Source: Symbiodinium natans (Eukaryota > Sar > Dinophyceae > Suessiales > Symbiodiniaceae). From it: 64,000 bases of DNA. Below are positions 9,724-20,366 of this stretch, in pieces (the first letter of the stretch is position 1; every line of letters starts with the position of its first letter). The position numbers and the translations under genes are program-made. The notes under the pieces were generated by a model. The model did no database searches, was not told the origin of the DNA, and was given only the letters and a program-made list of their open reading frames with translations. The DNA is taken from positions 186,001-250,000 of the forward strand of contig CAJNDS010002573.1 of assembly GCA_905221605.1 (NCBI GenBank), given 5' to 3'.

Positions 9724-12700
9724 CTGAAGAGTCTACAACCTGTCTTGCGCCTTCGATTCCGTACCTTCTGTTTTGGCTTAACGCAAATTCGGGCTTATGT
9801 GGGTTTGCCGTAGGCTTGCCATGTCCGCAGGTTGACAGGTGACATGCCACCATCCGAGTCGTCCAAACGAAAATCACGTGATACAGCAGCCGGTGCTGCA
9901 GTTGGTTGGCTTGTCCATGGGTGAGAACGTAACATGCAGTTTCGCGTCGCGGCTTCCGGCACTATTTCTGCACTTAAGTCATGAACTTATTAGCAGGAAA
10001 AATGCCGCAGCAAGGATGAAGGCTTACCACTCCGGATGCCGCATGTCCCCTCAAGGTTCGGTTGGGGCTTCTCATCTCGACAAAAAGTGTCCTTCAGGTC
10101 TTGAGGGCTTCTGGTTTGAGTGATAAATTTGTCGTGTGCGCAGCGAGAAGCACATGCGGCAGCAAACCTTTATCAGCCCTTTCCTTTACATTTTGGCGGA
10201 CAGCACCACGATATCCAATACTGACCCATGCGCCCGCTTGGCCACACGGTACTACAGGTTCTGAACTTGATTACAAGTAGTGAACCAAACAAGGGGTCCG
10301 GATGTTGTTTGAGATTTTGCTTGTTTTTGGATCCTTTGTTTTGGAGCTTGGCATAGAAACAACCCACGTTTTCCATCGTTCCATGTCCAAACTAAAGTCC
10401 TCACCTCCGGACACGTTCTACGGTCAAACGCTTAGGTCTTCGAAATCGGGCTCCCGTCTGCGTCCCCCGCGCATACTCCTGAAAACCAAGGTCTTACGTC
10501 GTTTCGTGTGCTACCTCAGGCTCTTGCCGAGGTCCCGCGTGCATTCCGTGGCGGAAACCGTGCTCTTCATTCTAGATTTATGTAATCAGAAACTCCTCTT
10601 TTGAAGCCCCTAATCTATTGTGGGTCTTTATTGTTGTTGATAATGCCAATTTCCTTTCCTCTACATTCGAACGGAATTACCCATCTTCTCACGGTAGAAA
10701 CTTTTTGTATATTGCTGCTGTTGTTCTCGGCTTCATTGTCGTTATCTGTTCATTCATCTACAGTTTCAGAAGTAATTGTCGTGTCTTGGGCTCCTGGCGC
10801 TCTCTCTCTCTCTCTCTCTCTGAATGTCAACTGGCTTTATGGAGTTTAGAGACCTGAATATAATTTCTCTTCTCTGCGAATTTCTTCTCTAATTTAGTAC
10901 CAAGTCCACTTGGGTGAGAGTGGTTCCGTGCGTTTCTTGTTCAGCGCGGCTGGCCGAACACAAAATAGCACGGAATGCGGTCGGGGGGGCGGGGTGTTGA
11001 AGTGGGGGCTTGGGTTCTGGGAAAACCCCCTCTCATTGAAATAAAGGCCGCGGAGCTTGGGGGAGGGGAAGGAGTGGTTGGGGCCTCACAATCAAGGCTA
11101 TCGCGAAATATCATAGGACCATCCGGTATGGCGCTGAAAGCTGGTATCTCATCATAGAAAGCCCCACTCCGTTCGACGCTTTCCTCTACGTGCCCGGAAG
11201 GCCTTCAACGGAAAACCCCCAAGCCCGCCGGGGGGACAGGTCAAAACAATGGCATGTTGAAAACTCAGATCATAAATGTTTGACATCTGCGTTGAACCAT
11301 TCAAACAATGTTTGGCCTGTTGCCGGTTGCTCTTCAAAATGTGTTTTAGTCTCAACTGTCGTGGATTTCACAGAGTTCGGCCTGATTATTCCTCCCGGCG
11401 TCTCGACTCGCTTTTGGGACGTTCAAAAGCACACCACACAAAAAACATTGCATTTTCCCTAACAGTAGACTGTTGGCGTCCTCAACCTTTTTCTAAGTAT
11501 TTCCGACTCGTCAGATCGGCCTGACGGGTTTGCGCTGGCCGGTGTCTCGGCTTGTTTCACTGTGTCTCCCTTCGTCTTGGATGGCTCTGCCGGGTTTCTT
11601 TTGGCGGCTCACAGATTCCCGCAAGCCCCGAAATCATGCCACAGGGTATCCTCTCAATAGAGTCTTAACGATCAGCATCCGAAGACAACGCCAGTTTGTT
11701 GCAGGATTTGTGTTCTGATATGTGCTGATTTGGACAAGTAATCGAGACTGCAATCTTGCAATTCAACAATGCTGCCATTTCTGCTGAGTTATTCAAAACA
11801 GGCCATTTTGTTACGAGACTTGTGTGTCTGGGTGTCTTTCATTGCTAGATCGTACTGCTCGCACCAATACAAAGCCACTTTGGTACGGCTAAATTGCCTG
11901 TCAGGGGCGTACATGCACCGGAGCAAAAAGAACGGATGAGAAGCAGTTTGTTGCAGTTTGTGGAGGAAAGAAGCGCCACTTTGTGACGGCCTTTCCTGCT
12001 GCGCACACTCCTTCCCATTTGCATCTGTTGAGGTTGCCTTTTTGCTCAGACGCTTGCAAGTGTAGGTAGAGTTGCCAAAGTCTTTGTTGGGATAATGAAA
12101 ACGCCACTTTGTTACGGCCAATTTTGTGAGTCCGGTGCACTCACGAAAGTTTTTGTGGCGCCCAAGCAGATGTGCCACGATAGAGCGTCCATATTCCAGC
12201 AGAGGTTGTCGTTCAGAGCTCTTAAGGATACCTTCCGCATCCTTTCATACTGAGACCTTATTTCAGCCTCGCCTGTCTGGTCGAAACTGTTTGGGGTCAC
12301 CGCATGTGCAGTTGGAGTTAAATTCTACAGGGAAAAAGCAAAAACAAATCAGAAAAGCAAACAACAAAGGACATAGACCAAGGCAACAATCAAAAACACA
12401 ACAAAGAGCAGAATAAAGCAGAACAGACAATGCATAAAGACAGAACGCAAAAGGCGCAAGAGCAAAGCAGAAAGGCCCAGAACCAAACAAAGAAACGGTT
12501 TTAAACAAACAGATTGCCTGGAGATGCCTGGAGAGCGTCGGCCCGCGAATCCAGATTGAGAACCGCGGAGAGGCACGACATGGGCGGCCGAACTTCGCAG
12601 CTGCGTGAGTGACTGCGGATTCCCCCTGGATGCAACACGTGACGCCTCCACCTCCTTGAGGAGCCATGCAGACGCGACTGCGGTGGCACAGGGAAGTCGG

Positions 12701-12800
12701 CCCAGATATTCCCAGATGCTGCTAGCAGTTCGTCGTCCGGAAGGCCGACCATCTGATGCATGCTTCGACGACCCGAGCCCCCGTTTTCCGGTGTAGCCGG
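9724..12800. other. 3-kb stretch without recognisable gene
   Basis: I see no coding stretch with splice edges here. The region from 10.2 to 11.6 kb is rather T-rich in the plus strand, and a CT microsatellite lies at about 10799-10821. From about 12300 to 12500 the plus strand is A-rich with AAC/AAAG runs. A short dispersed motif between 11.80 and 12.12 kb is annotated separately. Confidence 0.4.
11801..12118. repeat. four copies of a 16-bp motif
   Basis: The word GCCACTTTGTTACGGC recurs with 1-3 changes near 11801 (ending in GAG), 11872, 11969 and 12102, at spacings of about 70-130 bp. Sequence between copies is not obviously repeated. It could be a protein- or RNA-binding site, the core of a decayed tandem array, or chance duplication. 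Confidence 0.5.
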
Positions 12801-12815
12801 CCACCCTTGACCGCA

Positions 12816-13277
12816 TCAATGTGGTGTCAAAGCAAACAGATCCCCGAAGCTTGCTCTCTCGGAGGGCTTTGCCCAGAGCTTGATCCGTGAGCCGACGGGA
12901 TCCCTAAGCCTATTCATTGCAGCCACCAGCGACTCTTGAAGGATGCCGTTGATGCCTACATGCGTTCCGGTCAGGGGCTTGGGCTGCAGACCCTCGCCCA
13001 GTTGCAGGTGTCGTCCCTCGTCCATGTGCAGCCGAAGCGACACGGGGCCTTCACGCAGAACCTCGGCCGACCACCCGACTTTAGCTTGGGCCATCACCTC
13101 CTGGAAAGATTGCGACTTGTGCGTGTCAGCCATGGGCTGAAAAAGCATTGGCTTGAACATAGGCATGCTGTGGGCAAGTATCAAAGCAAACCCTGCAACA
13201 CCGAGCACGGCAAGGTCGGCAGACTCCGGCACAGGAATGCACCATAGCTCACCTGGAACGACCGCCCATTTACCCAC
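12816..13277 (-). CDS. candidate exon(s), unknown protein with a hydrophobic segment
   Basis: A 153-codon minus-strand frame that reads as protein throughout. There is a hydrophobic stretch (ADLAVLGVAGFALILAHS, residues 19-36) that could span a membrane or serve as an internal signal. A polar region follows, with SQSFQEVMAQAKVGWSAEVL and HMDEGRHLQLGEGLQPKPLT. The end, KPSERASFGDLFALTPH, precedes the stop. No family recognised. A start at the first Met is possible but not demonstrated. Confidence 0.45.
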   Translation of the reverse strand: MGKWAVVPGELWCIPVPESADLAVLGVAGFALILAHSMPMFKPMLFQPMADTHKSQSFQEVMAQAKVGWSAEVLREGPVSLRLHMDEGRHLQLGEGLQPKPLTGTHVGINGILQESLVAAMNRLRDPVGSRIKLWAKPSERASFGDLFALTPH

Positions 13278-14145
13278 CCACCTGACCAGCTACTGCGGGA
13301 CATGCCAAAAACTCATACGTACACATACAAGTAATGCACAAGCGCACTTGAAACTTCTGTAGCTTTCGGCTGCAAGTTGCAACATCATTGGGGACAGCAA
13401 GAACCAAAGACAGATGGAGCTCCGCTACCATGATTGGCAGGACTCACGTGTTGCGATACCATGATCTCAATTGGCTTAGGGGTCCTCTGCAATTTCGATC
13501 TCGTAGTTGCGATCACCCGCATCCACAACATCACTGAGACAGCGCAGCGGTGCTGCCTCAGAATGACAGTGAGGCACGTGTCCGAGCGCAGCATGTTCTT
13601 TCAGGGACGTTCTGCGGTAGTTGGAATCAAGGAGGCGGCTCCAGACAAGTAATGATTCAGGCCGTCACAACCTCAACTGTGCAGATGAATGCGGATGAAC
13701 TTAGCTGGAACGGAACGGCAAGATGCAGAGGCAATTTTCGCTATGGCGGCCCAGGCGGCTCTTGCGAGAGCTTGGCTTCTTCTGAACGACCTGTCACATT
13801 GAGAACGAGTTCCGACGCTTCTGTGTCGTGGCTGACCCATGAAACTTCATGAAACCCATGTGCCTCAGGTTGCACCCAAAAAGGGTTTTTGGGCCTCAAG
13901 GAAGGCGTTGGGGCCCAGCATGAGCCAGAGCGCAAATGCAAGTTCCAAACAGGAACCCTTTAAGCCGCTGGCGTGCACTTGTGCTTGTCCACAGGCGCAG
14001 GCACCTGCACTGAGCTTAACTACACTTGGCTCAATTCTGTCAGCCCTCCTCTGGACATCCACAAACGAAGATCTCGGAGGACTTCTGCGATTCGGTGTTT
14101 TTACGTGTTTGGGAGCAGATGGTGGATGGTGAGCCGCCTTAAGCC
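13278..14145. other. unassigned
   Basis: No convincing exon is seen. A minus-strand frame at 13865-14257 starts with a hydrophobic stretch (MHCFPMLVILSCLLLLCS), which could be read as a signal peptide, but the rest is uneven and overlaps a better frame at 14146-14745. Confidence 0.3.
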
Positions 14146-14745
14146 CTACTGTAAGCCACTGGTCGGGAGAGGCATTGAACAAGCATTGAATGATCGTAGC
14201 ATTTGAGCAAAGCAAAAGCAGGCATGACAAAATAACAAGCATTGGAAAGCAATGCATGTTGACAGTGTGAACATGCGTGGCAGTGCTGGCAAAGCAGTCT
14301 GGCCTTTGAGATCTTTGAGTTCGGTGAAGTTTCCCAGCCCGCAGGAGGCTCTGACCGGGATCCCTGCCAACACAAAGCAGCTGTGTGCGATTAGCTGAAT
14401 TCCGACGCCGAAGCCCCGCAAGATATCCCCGGCCTGCGCGGTACCGAATGTGTTGCTCTCGCCAGTGGCAGCCTGTCCAGAGGACAGTGAGGTCGGAGTG
14501 GAGGCCTCCGCCTGCTTCCAGGACCTCAGTAGGCTCAGACGATCAAAAACTGTCACACAATCAGTAGCAGAGATAAGAAGTTGACGAAGGTCCATCCGAG
14601 GGCCAAGAAGGCTCCCGGGGCACCTGGCGCACGCCACCACGAAAGTCGTTCTCCGCATGTCCTGGAACCTTTGCCTCCGTGCTGAGCTCTCGGAGTTCTG
14701 CAGGCCGAAGCGGTGCAGCGGGACCTGCGGTGGGCCTCGCGGCAA
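14146..14745 (-). CDS. candidate exon, unknown protein
   Basis: A long minus-strand frame whose central part (about 14270-14600) reads as protein: MDLRQLLISATDCVTVFDRL, then LLRSWKQAEASTPTSLSSG, then GDILRGFGVGIQLIAHSCFV and PVRASCGLGNFTELKDLKG. The two ends are less convincing, so splice sites probably cut them off. No domain recognised. Same direction as the neighbouring candidates. Confidence 0.4.
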   Translation of the reverse strand: MPRGPPQVPLHRFGLQNSESSARRQRFQDMRRTTFVVACARCPGSLLGPRMDLRQLLISATDCVTVFDRLSLLRSWKQAEASTPTSLSSGQAATGESNTFGTAQAGDILRGFGVGIQLIAHSCFVLAGIPVRASCGLGNFTELKDLKGQTALPALPRMFTLSTCIAFQCLLFCHACFCFAQMLRSFNACSMPLPTSGLQ

Positions 14746-15597
14746 CGATGGCAGGACGTGGACTCAACCGAGAGAATTGGAAAGCGCATGGAAAGCCGTC
14801 TCTCGCGCAGTGTGCATTGCTTCAATGGAGAGTGAAGACTGCGACCACCAATGATGTTCGTCTTACTGGTAAGGCCAGCTCAGATGCATGTGCACCCTGC
14901 GATTTGTTGCATGCACAGGCTGAAGACTTCCGACTTTTAGCACTTAAAGAACATAGGGTTGTTGGTGATACGGCTTGCATTGCACCTGCGTTACATAGTC
15001 GATTCAGAGGTGGTAGGGAGTTCAGGGTTTCAGGGCCCCATCTTAGGGCGCACTAGTTTACTACGTCAGATCCTGTACTCTTTTGGGATCCTGCGGCCTA
15101 ATGGCCTTAGGGCTCTGAAATTATCAGGCCTGCTCGTGCAACCCTGGGTATTCAGAAAGCTACTCCAATGCCTGTTGAGAGTTTGTAGCTTTGCCGGATC
15201 TGCGGTGTTCGAACTTTCAGAACCCTGTAATGAGACCGGGGTACACGTGTGGCACACGTTCACAATGCAAGGATGGCAGCAAAGGTGTAGTTCTAAAGCT
15301 GTTCATTTCAGATTGGTCAGAGCTGCTTAGAAGCTGTGCAGAGCCCAACAGACTAAGGCCCACACAGGTTGGAAGATGCAGCATCCTTCTGCGGTGCGTC
15401 GTTGTGTCTCTTCTGCAGTCTCACACGCTTACAGCATTGCCAGCAGGCCAGCCTGCTGGTCCATGGTGAGCCTCATCCGCAGGGCCAGCCACTCAACAGC
15501 TGGCATAGCCCCATGGAACCGTTCAGAACTTTTCAGTCGTAAACCTACCAGTAGTGAACAAGCACTCTTCCAGCATCTTCCAGCTCTGGCCCCTAGT

Positions 15598-15833
15598 CTA
15601 GGTACATGCTTTCGGTTGCAGAACGTCAAGTTTTTTGGCTTCACTGCGTTGATCATCTTTCGCGATTAGCACGCACCACGGAGCACAGTTCATTTGATGA
15701 GGGTGCGGCTGCCAACTTCCTGGCTCAGCGGCCACGTTGCTTGCCGGCTCCTGACCTAGACTTGCAGCGCCCTCTGCAGTAAGGAATGTAAGGATCAAGA
15801 GCGCTTGCACCAGTCTACTGCCGAGTCCAACTC
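15598..15833 (-). CDS. candidate exon with hydrophobic leader
   Basis: An exon-like frame follows a CTGTAG acceptor-like site. A leucine-rich stretch (VQALLILTFLTAEGAAS) resembles a signal peptide with a small-residue cleavage site. The frame then runs through a polar region to a stop at 15598, ending DVLQPKACT. There is no in-frame ATG, so if it encodes a secreted or plastid-targeted protein the start lies in an upstream exon. Family unknown. Confidence 0.35.
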
Positions 15834-16110
15834 CCTACAGTGCCACAACACAACGACCCTGCTGGGACAGCAGCGGGGCCCGGTGAAAGACTGCGACCGC
15901 AAGATCGGTTCAGCTTTGGACTGTGCCCTCAGATGCAAAGCGATGCAGCGTTCACCACGTTCACAGCAATCAACTGTCACCGAGGCAAAGGCAGCGTGGC
16001 CCCTGCCAAGCACAGCTGTCACTCTCTGTGTCTCCATCCCTAAACTGCGCATGGTGCACAGGATCCAACCTGGCCACATAAGCTACTAGGCGAACACGCA
16101 ACGGATGATT

Positions 16111-16353
16111 TCATGATCGACCAAATGGGGATCCGCCTTGTGCAACAGCGAAGGATTGAGCACGGGGAGCTCCCATAACTTGCTTGCCCACAAGGACGAA
16201 GGACAAGCAAAGGCAGCTGCTCGCCAATTGCATGCACGCCACGATCGTGCCCACAACAAAAAGATATGTAGATGCAATGGTGTGATGTGAATTGAACCAT
16301 GTGTCACCACGCAAGAAGACATGAATCCTGATATGTCCCAAAGAAACTGACAT
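16111..16353 (-). CDS. candidate membrane-protein exon
   Basis: The minus-strand frame reads DTWFNSHHTIASTYLFVVGT then IVACMQLASSCLCLSFVLV, a clear hydrophobic helix of more than 25 residues, then a short basic/polar tail to a stop. It may be a terminal exon of a membrane protein. The competing frame (16086-16391) is less regular. Another transmembrane-like exon lies 0.8 kb upstream on the same strand. Confidence 0.35.
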   Translation of the reverse strand: MSVSLGHIRIHVFLRGDTWFNSHHTIASTYLFVVGTIVACMQLASSCLCLSFVLVGKQVMGAPRAQSFAVAQGGSPFGRS

Positions 16354-17178
16354 CCTCTACCGTCCAATAGCCTTGCTGCTGCTTCGACCATGTCCTCTTA
16401 CGAAGTCCTACCAGGTCTGCACATGTCAACAGGAGATTCGGCTCGATGACCCGTTCGTTTGCGAAAAAAATTGAGCAAAAGCGAGCGCCACCGGAATCTC
16501 AGTCCTTAGGCTTGCATGAAGGGGCATAGAGAATCGAGAGAAAAACGAATGAGAGGGACACAGAGGGCGACCATGCAAACACGGTAGACACACAACACAT
16601 GACATCGAGGAGCATCAGCGGCAGCAATGGAGCTGACATGTCCAAGCACCGGCAAAGACTGATAATGTGGAGATCTTCAAGACGTCAGCTTAGAGAAACC
16701 AAAGTTGTTCAGAGCGTTCAGCCGACCAGGCGAAAACTGAGTCCAGCCATGAAGATGTTGCCCTGGCTCCAATCACATTATGTTTGGAAAAGACTTTCTG
16801 GGGCAACAAGGAAGAGAAATTGGTCACATCATGAAGGACCATCTCAGTCAATCGTCTTTCCCTTGCCCGAGAAGGTGATGACAATGATGGATGCTGATGT
16901 GAACGGTGCAAGCAGGTGTATTTCGTTTTTGTCCGCAGGCGCCATTAGCACCACAGGAAGTCATTAACAACTCCAGCTCTGCGCATCAGGCTTCGTCACT
17001 TCAACAAATTGCAAGGAGTGATCTGTTCGAACTGAAGGGCAACTGTGCCAGGGCTGGATGCGAGGATATGCGAGGACTACGACTGACTATAACTCCTCAT
17101 CTGGCAGCTCATCATGTCTCAGCACCTGCAAATGCGGTCGCACAATGGCCTGTATCCCAGCGAAGTGTTTGCACGCAC

Positions 17179-17240
17179 CTTCTGGTCCTGGTAATATGCC
17201 CAGACCAAGATGGCTACGATAAGCAGGAGGATCAGCAGAC
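17179..17240 (-). CDS. candidate short exon encoding one membrane helix
   Basis: Between TTTACAAG (acceptor-like) and AAG followed by GTGCGTGC (donor-like) the minus strand reads GLLILLLIVAILVWAYYQDQ. This is a near-ideal transmembrane helix with aromatic residues at its end. The 62-bp length is that of a small internal exon. A second minus-strand frame over the same region (17087-17470) is much less protein-like here. It may belong with the membrane exon at 16111-16353. Confidence 0.4.
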
Positions 17241-17884
17241 CTTGTAAAGCTCAGGTGCAGCCTGCTGTTCGCTTTGTCCTGATAGCCACACAGGAGCATT
17301 GCCGTCCCTATTCGGGAGCCATACCCACGATGAGGCCACAGTACTCCACGATTCCGCCATCCTCCTCTGGTTCGTCCTGAATGCTGCAACACAGAATGCC
17401 AGATATGCCAGGGATTGCTAAATGAAAGGAGCTTCAACACTAAGGAGGAGCAGTTGAGAGGATACAGCACCCGGGCTTCATCCTAAGCCTACACTCGAGC
17501 CTGATCGGTCCAAGTGCGAAGCTCTTTTAAACGCTGCTGGTACCTGGTCGGATGGTGCGTGGGCTACACGCTCCTATGACTTGCAAGTGCCTTCGAGAGC
17601 GCAGTCCAAGCAACATTGAAACGACCGGAGAGCACTGCCACTTGCAATGCCTGCCACTTAGAAAAAGCCGGACCTTTCGGGCTGATGGCCACGCTCTCGG
17701 CCGCACGTCTTGCAGGCAGTCAGGTCCTCCAGTCAAAGGCTGCTCGGACGGCAAAACGAAATGTAAATTCACACCAGCTCACGTCAGTCCAATCGACTTC
17801 GCCATGAAGGACAGTTGAGCTTAAGCCAATGAATCCCGTTCAAAGCAGTTGCTGCACTCTTTCCTAGTACTAGGTGTCGACGTA

Positions 17885-18168
17885 GTACGTGTCTTGTTGA
17901 CGCTTGGAAGCTCAAATCCCAACCGCAGGTCCTCTGTGTTCTTTTTGTATTCGCACAACCTGCATGTCCAAAGCCTCCCAGCCAAAAAGCGCATGAGAGT
18001 TCCACCGTGACCCTTCAGTTGAGCAGGATGAAGCAGCGATCTATTGTGCGAGGTGCACCTCACTTTGACCTCCTCAAAGAAAGGTCGAGCTTCGAAAAAC
18101 AGGTCATGTAGACACAACGACTTGCAGATGTTGCAATCAAGCAGTCTCTGCACGTCTCCTTCGAGGCG
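17885..18168 (-). CDS. Cys-containing exon, unknown protein
   Basis: One of the clearest protein-like stretches in the window. It begins RLEGDVQRLLDCNICKSLCL and continues FFEARPFFEEVKVRCTSHN, then LMRFLAGRLWTCRLCEYKKN and LRLGFELPSVNKTR. Cysteines are paired (CNIC, CRLC), as in small zinc-binding folds, but spacing does not fit a named finger I know. A stop lies just upstream in frame, so it is an internal exon. It is probably part of the same minus-strand gene as 18208-18450 and 18683-18880. Confidence 0.55.
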
Positions 18169-18207
18169 GGCTGCATGTCAGGCGGCCATCCACAGCACGG
18201 CAGAGTC

Positions 18208-18450
18208 CTACACCCGCACAACTAGGTCCTCTCTCTTCTCGCCGATCCCACGTCGTGTTTCGCTGTACAAACAATGTACGAAAGCTTGATTCTTGTTGCC
18301 GCTGAATAGGACTTTACAGCATGTTTGCTTGCTGGCGTTCATTGCGCGTAAAGCCTTGAAGTTGCAAAGAATCAGCAAGACCAGCGCATCTTTTTTCAAC
18401 AAGATACCAAGCCAAGCAATTCCAGTGGAGCTGGGAAACTCACGAACCAA
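18208..18450 (-). CDS. exon, unknown protein
   Basis: Reads as protein from LVREFPSSTGIAWLGILLKK through DALVLLILCNFKALRAMNAS and CCKVLFSGNKNQAFVHCLYS to GIGEKREDLVV, where a GTGCGG donor could end it. The next protein-like exon (17885-18168) begins only about 50 bp downstream, so the intron would be very short. I could not fix the exact junction phase by eye. Family unknown. Confidence 0.5.
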   Translation of the reverse strand: MVREFPSSTGIAWLGILLKKDALVLLILCNFKALRAMNASKQTCCKVLFSGNKNQAFVHCLYSETRRGIGEKREDLVVRV

Positions 18451-18682
18451 GGCTTTTGCTTCCCGTCACCAAACAAATACAGCCTTGTGCAGAGATTTTG
18501 CGCTTCGCGCAGTTTAATTTCATGCGAAACTCAGCACTATCGCACATACTTGGTATGTTACTTGGCAGTCACGCCCACACCCTGGAGAGAGACACAAGCC
18601 TGGGAGCTCCGCAGGCAGACCTGCCTCCGGCTCAGAGACAAACTCAGTTTGGCGGCAGCAGGCCTTCCGAGAGCTTCTCTGT

Positions 18683-18880
18683 TCAGACGTCATCTACCAT
18701 ACCCATCTCTGGTGAACCTACCCAGGCCATCTTCCTTACATCGTCAAGCTTCAACTTTTTCAGCAGGAAAATTGTGCAGAAACTCGCGGGCACATGCCGC
18801 TTTTCGGGGTCATCCGCTTCTACATCAGCAGGAGCCGATTTCGATGCACAGTGTTGAGGCATCAGCAAGGTCGCCATAGA
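18683..18880 (-). CDS. exon, unknown protein
   Basis: Reads APADVEADDPEKRHVPASFC then TIFLLKKLKLDDVRKMAWVG on the minus strand, strongly protein-like, ending at a stop or unrecognised donor near 18683. It lies upstream, in the gene's sense, of the exons at 18208-18450 and 17885-18168, in the same direction. It is probably part of the same gene. No domain recognised. Confidence 0.45.
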   Translation of the reverse strand, partial: SMATLLMPQHCASKSAPADVEADDPEKRHVPASFCTIFLLKKLKLDDVRKMAWVGSPEMGMVDDV

Positions 18881-19022
18881 GTGCGGAGATGAGCCAACTG
18901 TTCAACATGGCCGGCGAGGCCAACTGCCAACTGCTGCTCAAGACTATGGTTGCCGCTGCTGAACCTGTTGTGCTGAGAGTTTGGGCTGACTCTTCGGCAA
19001 GGGAAGGCTAATGGCCAGCGCT

Positions 19023-19115
19023 GTGAATGAATGAATGAACGAAGGAGTGAATGAGTGAATAAGTGAGTGAGTGAATGAGTGAATGAGTGAATGAAGTGAA
19101 TGAGTGAATGAGTGA
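19023..19115. repeat. (GAATGAGT)n microsatellite
   Basis: Imperfect tandem GAATGAGT with variants such as GAGTGAGT and an odd GAAGT. Roughly 90 bp long. The translation of the minus strand (Ser/His/Phe-rich) is an artefact of the repeat. Confidence 0.9.
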
Positions 19116-19393
19116 CATGAGACTGTCGACACCTTGCCGAACCGGGACAAAGCTTGCAGTATGACCAGGGACATACTCCTTCCTACAAACACGCAGGCGA
19201 AAAAACTGCGCGCGACGGCAAACCTTTAGAGCCCTCTAGAGCGCGAGGACCTGCAGGTGCACGTGTGGAACGCAGCTCCGTGCCTGGGTGTGAAGCTTTG
19301 GCTGAAAACCTGGCAAGCGCACGAAGTGCAGAAAACGGAAAACAACGGAAACAACGGAAACAACCATGTGATCCACACAGAAGCATCTTGGTT

Positions 19394-19576
19394 TCATCCC
19401 GGCACCTTGACTGTCCAACCTGGATGAAGCTTTTCAGAACATGGCACCAACTGCATAAAGTACTGTGATACGCTAGAACCGGCATCACCATGGCACCACC
19501 TATCAACCGTTGTGAGGGCCGTATTGAAAGCCGTGCGGCCAGCGGAGTCGAAGACGAGCGAACAAGCGAGGATATC
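19394..19576 (-). CDS. candidate exon, unknown protein
   Basis: The exon starts after a GTGTGCAG acceptor and reads DILACSLVFDSAGRTAFNTA, then LTTVDRWCHGDAGSSVSQYF, then QLVPCSEKLHPGWTVK. An AAG followed by GTGCCG donor lies before the in-frame stop. Good coding character; family unknown. It lies between the terminal exon at 19.95 kb and the exon group at 17.9-18.9 kb on the same strand. Confidence 0.45.
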   Translation of the reverse strand, partial: DILACSLVFDSAGRTAFNTALTTVDRWCHGDAGSSVSQYFMQLVPCSEKLHPGWTVKVPG

Positions 19577-19944
19577 CTGCACACATTTGCACATCACACG
19601 TCAGCATGGAGATGTGTAGAAAGGAGATGTGCAGAGGTGCAAGATTGACTAGGGTGACTAAGCACGCCTCGCACTGGAGGGCGACGATATGGCCAACGGC
19701 TCTATGAAGTCACCAGTCTCAGCCGAGCAGTGGTCGACTCGAGTCAGTGTGATGAGTCCTAGCAGCCCCGGCCGTCCTGCATCCCTGCTCAAACAAATCA
19801 GGCGCCCACCGCCACGTGCTTTTGAGGGCTTCCTGCGGGAAACGACCCACAGGCCATCGAGGAAGAACCTTGCAACTTGAATCTGGCTCTATCGCTGACA
19901 CTCTACATAGAAGTAGATTAGGATGATTAGGTCATTACGCATAT

Positions 19945-20049
19945 TAGCACGCTGTGCGCGAGACGGAGAAGTCCTCGATCTTGAGGTGGGCTCCCACTCC
20001 GTGGGCCACACGAACCTTCAACTTCTGCGTCACAAATGATGTGTGAATA
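19945..20049 (-). CDS. candidate terminal exon, unknown protein
   Basis: After an AG (20050-20051) the minus strand reads IHTSFVTQKLKVRVAHGVGA then HLKIEDFSVSRTAC and a TAA at 19945-19947. The alternation of hydrophobic and basic residues looks like beta strands. It is probably the last exon of the gene whose Gly-rich exon is at 20229-20366, though the phases at the proposed sites do not join directly. At least one boundary is therefore wrong or an exon is missing between them. Confidence 0.4.
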
Positions 20050-20228
20050 CTCGGCAAGATATGGTTTTGTATGTGAGGTCTGTGAACCGAGACTGGCGCG
20101 CTCGTGCGCCCGATGGGAGACCCATTTCGCCTTGCAAGAACCCATCAAGCCACCACAACGGAGCACTCTTTGACCACTTTCTACCACTTTGCACCACTTT
20201 GAGTAAGACTTTGAGTTATCTTGAGTGC

Positions 20229-20366
20229 CTGCGGCGTGAGAGTGAGCTCCATGTCCATCGGCGTGCTCTGCGGGCTCCATGCACCGCCCGTACCACCATA
20301 CGCACCGCGCATACCACACGCACCACCATGCGCCCCGTACACACCATCAGCGCCCATCTCAGGCAC
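20229..20366 (-). CDS. Gly/Tyr/Ala-rich exon
   Basis: A 138-bp exon-like segment with a TTCCAG acceptor and a possible GC-type donor (CCGCAG then GCACTC). GC donors are common in dinoflagellates. It reads VPEMGADGVYGAHGGACGMR, then GAYGGTGGAWSPQSTPMDME, then LTLTPQ. The repeated Gly-Gly with Tyr/Ala is like low-complexity linkers or RNA-binding-protein tails. Function not assignable. Confidence 0.45.
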
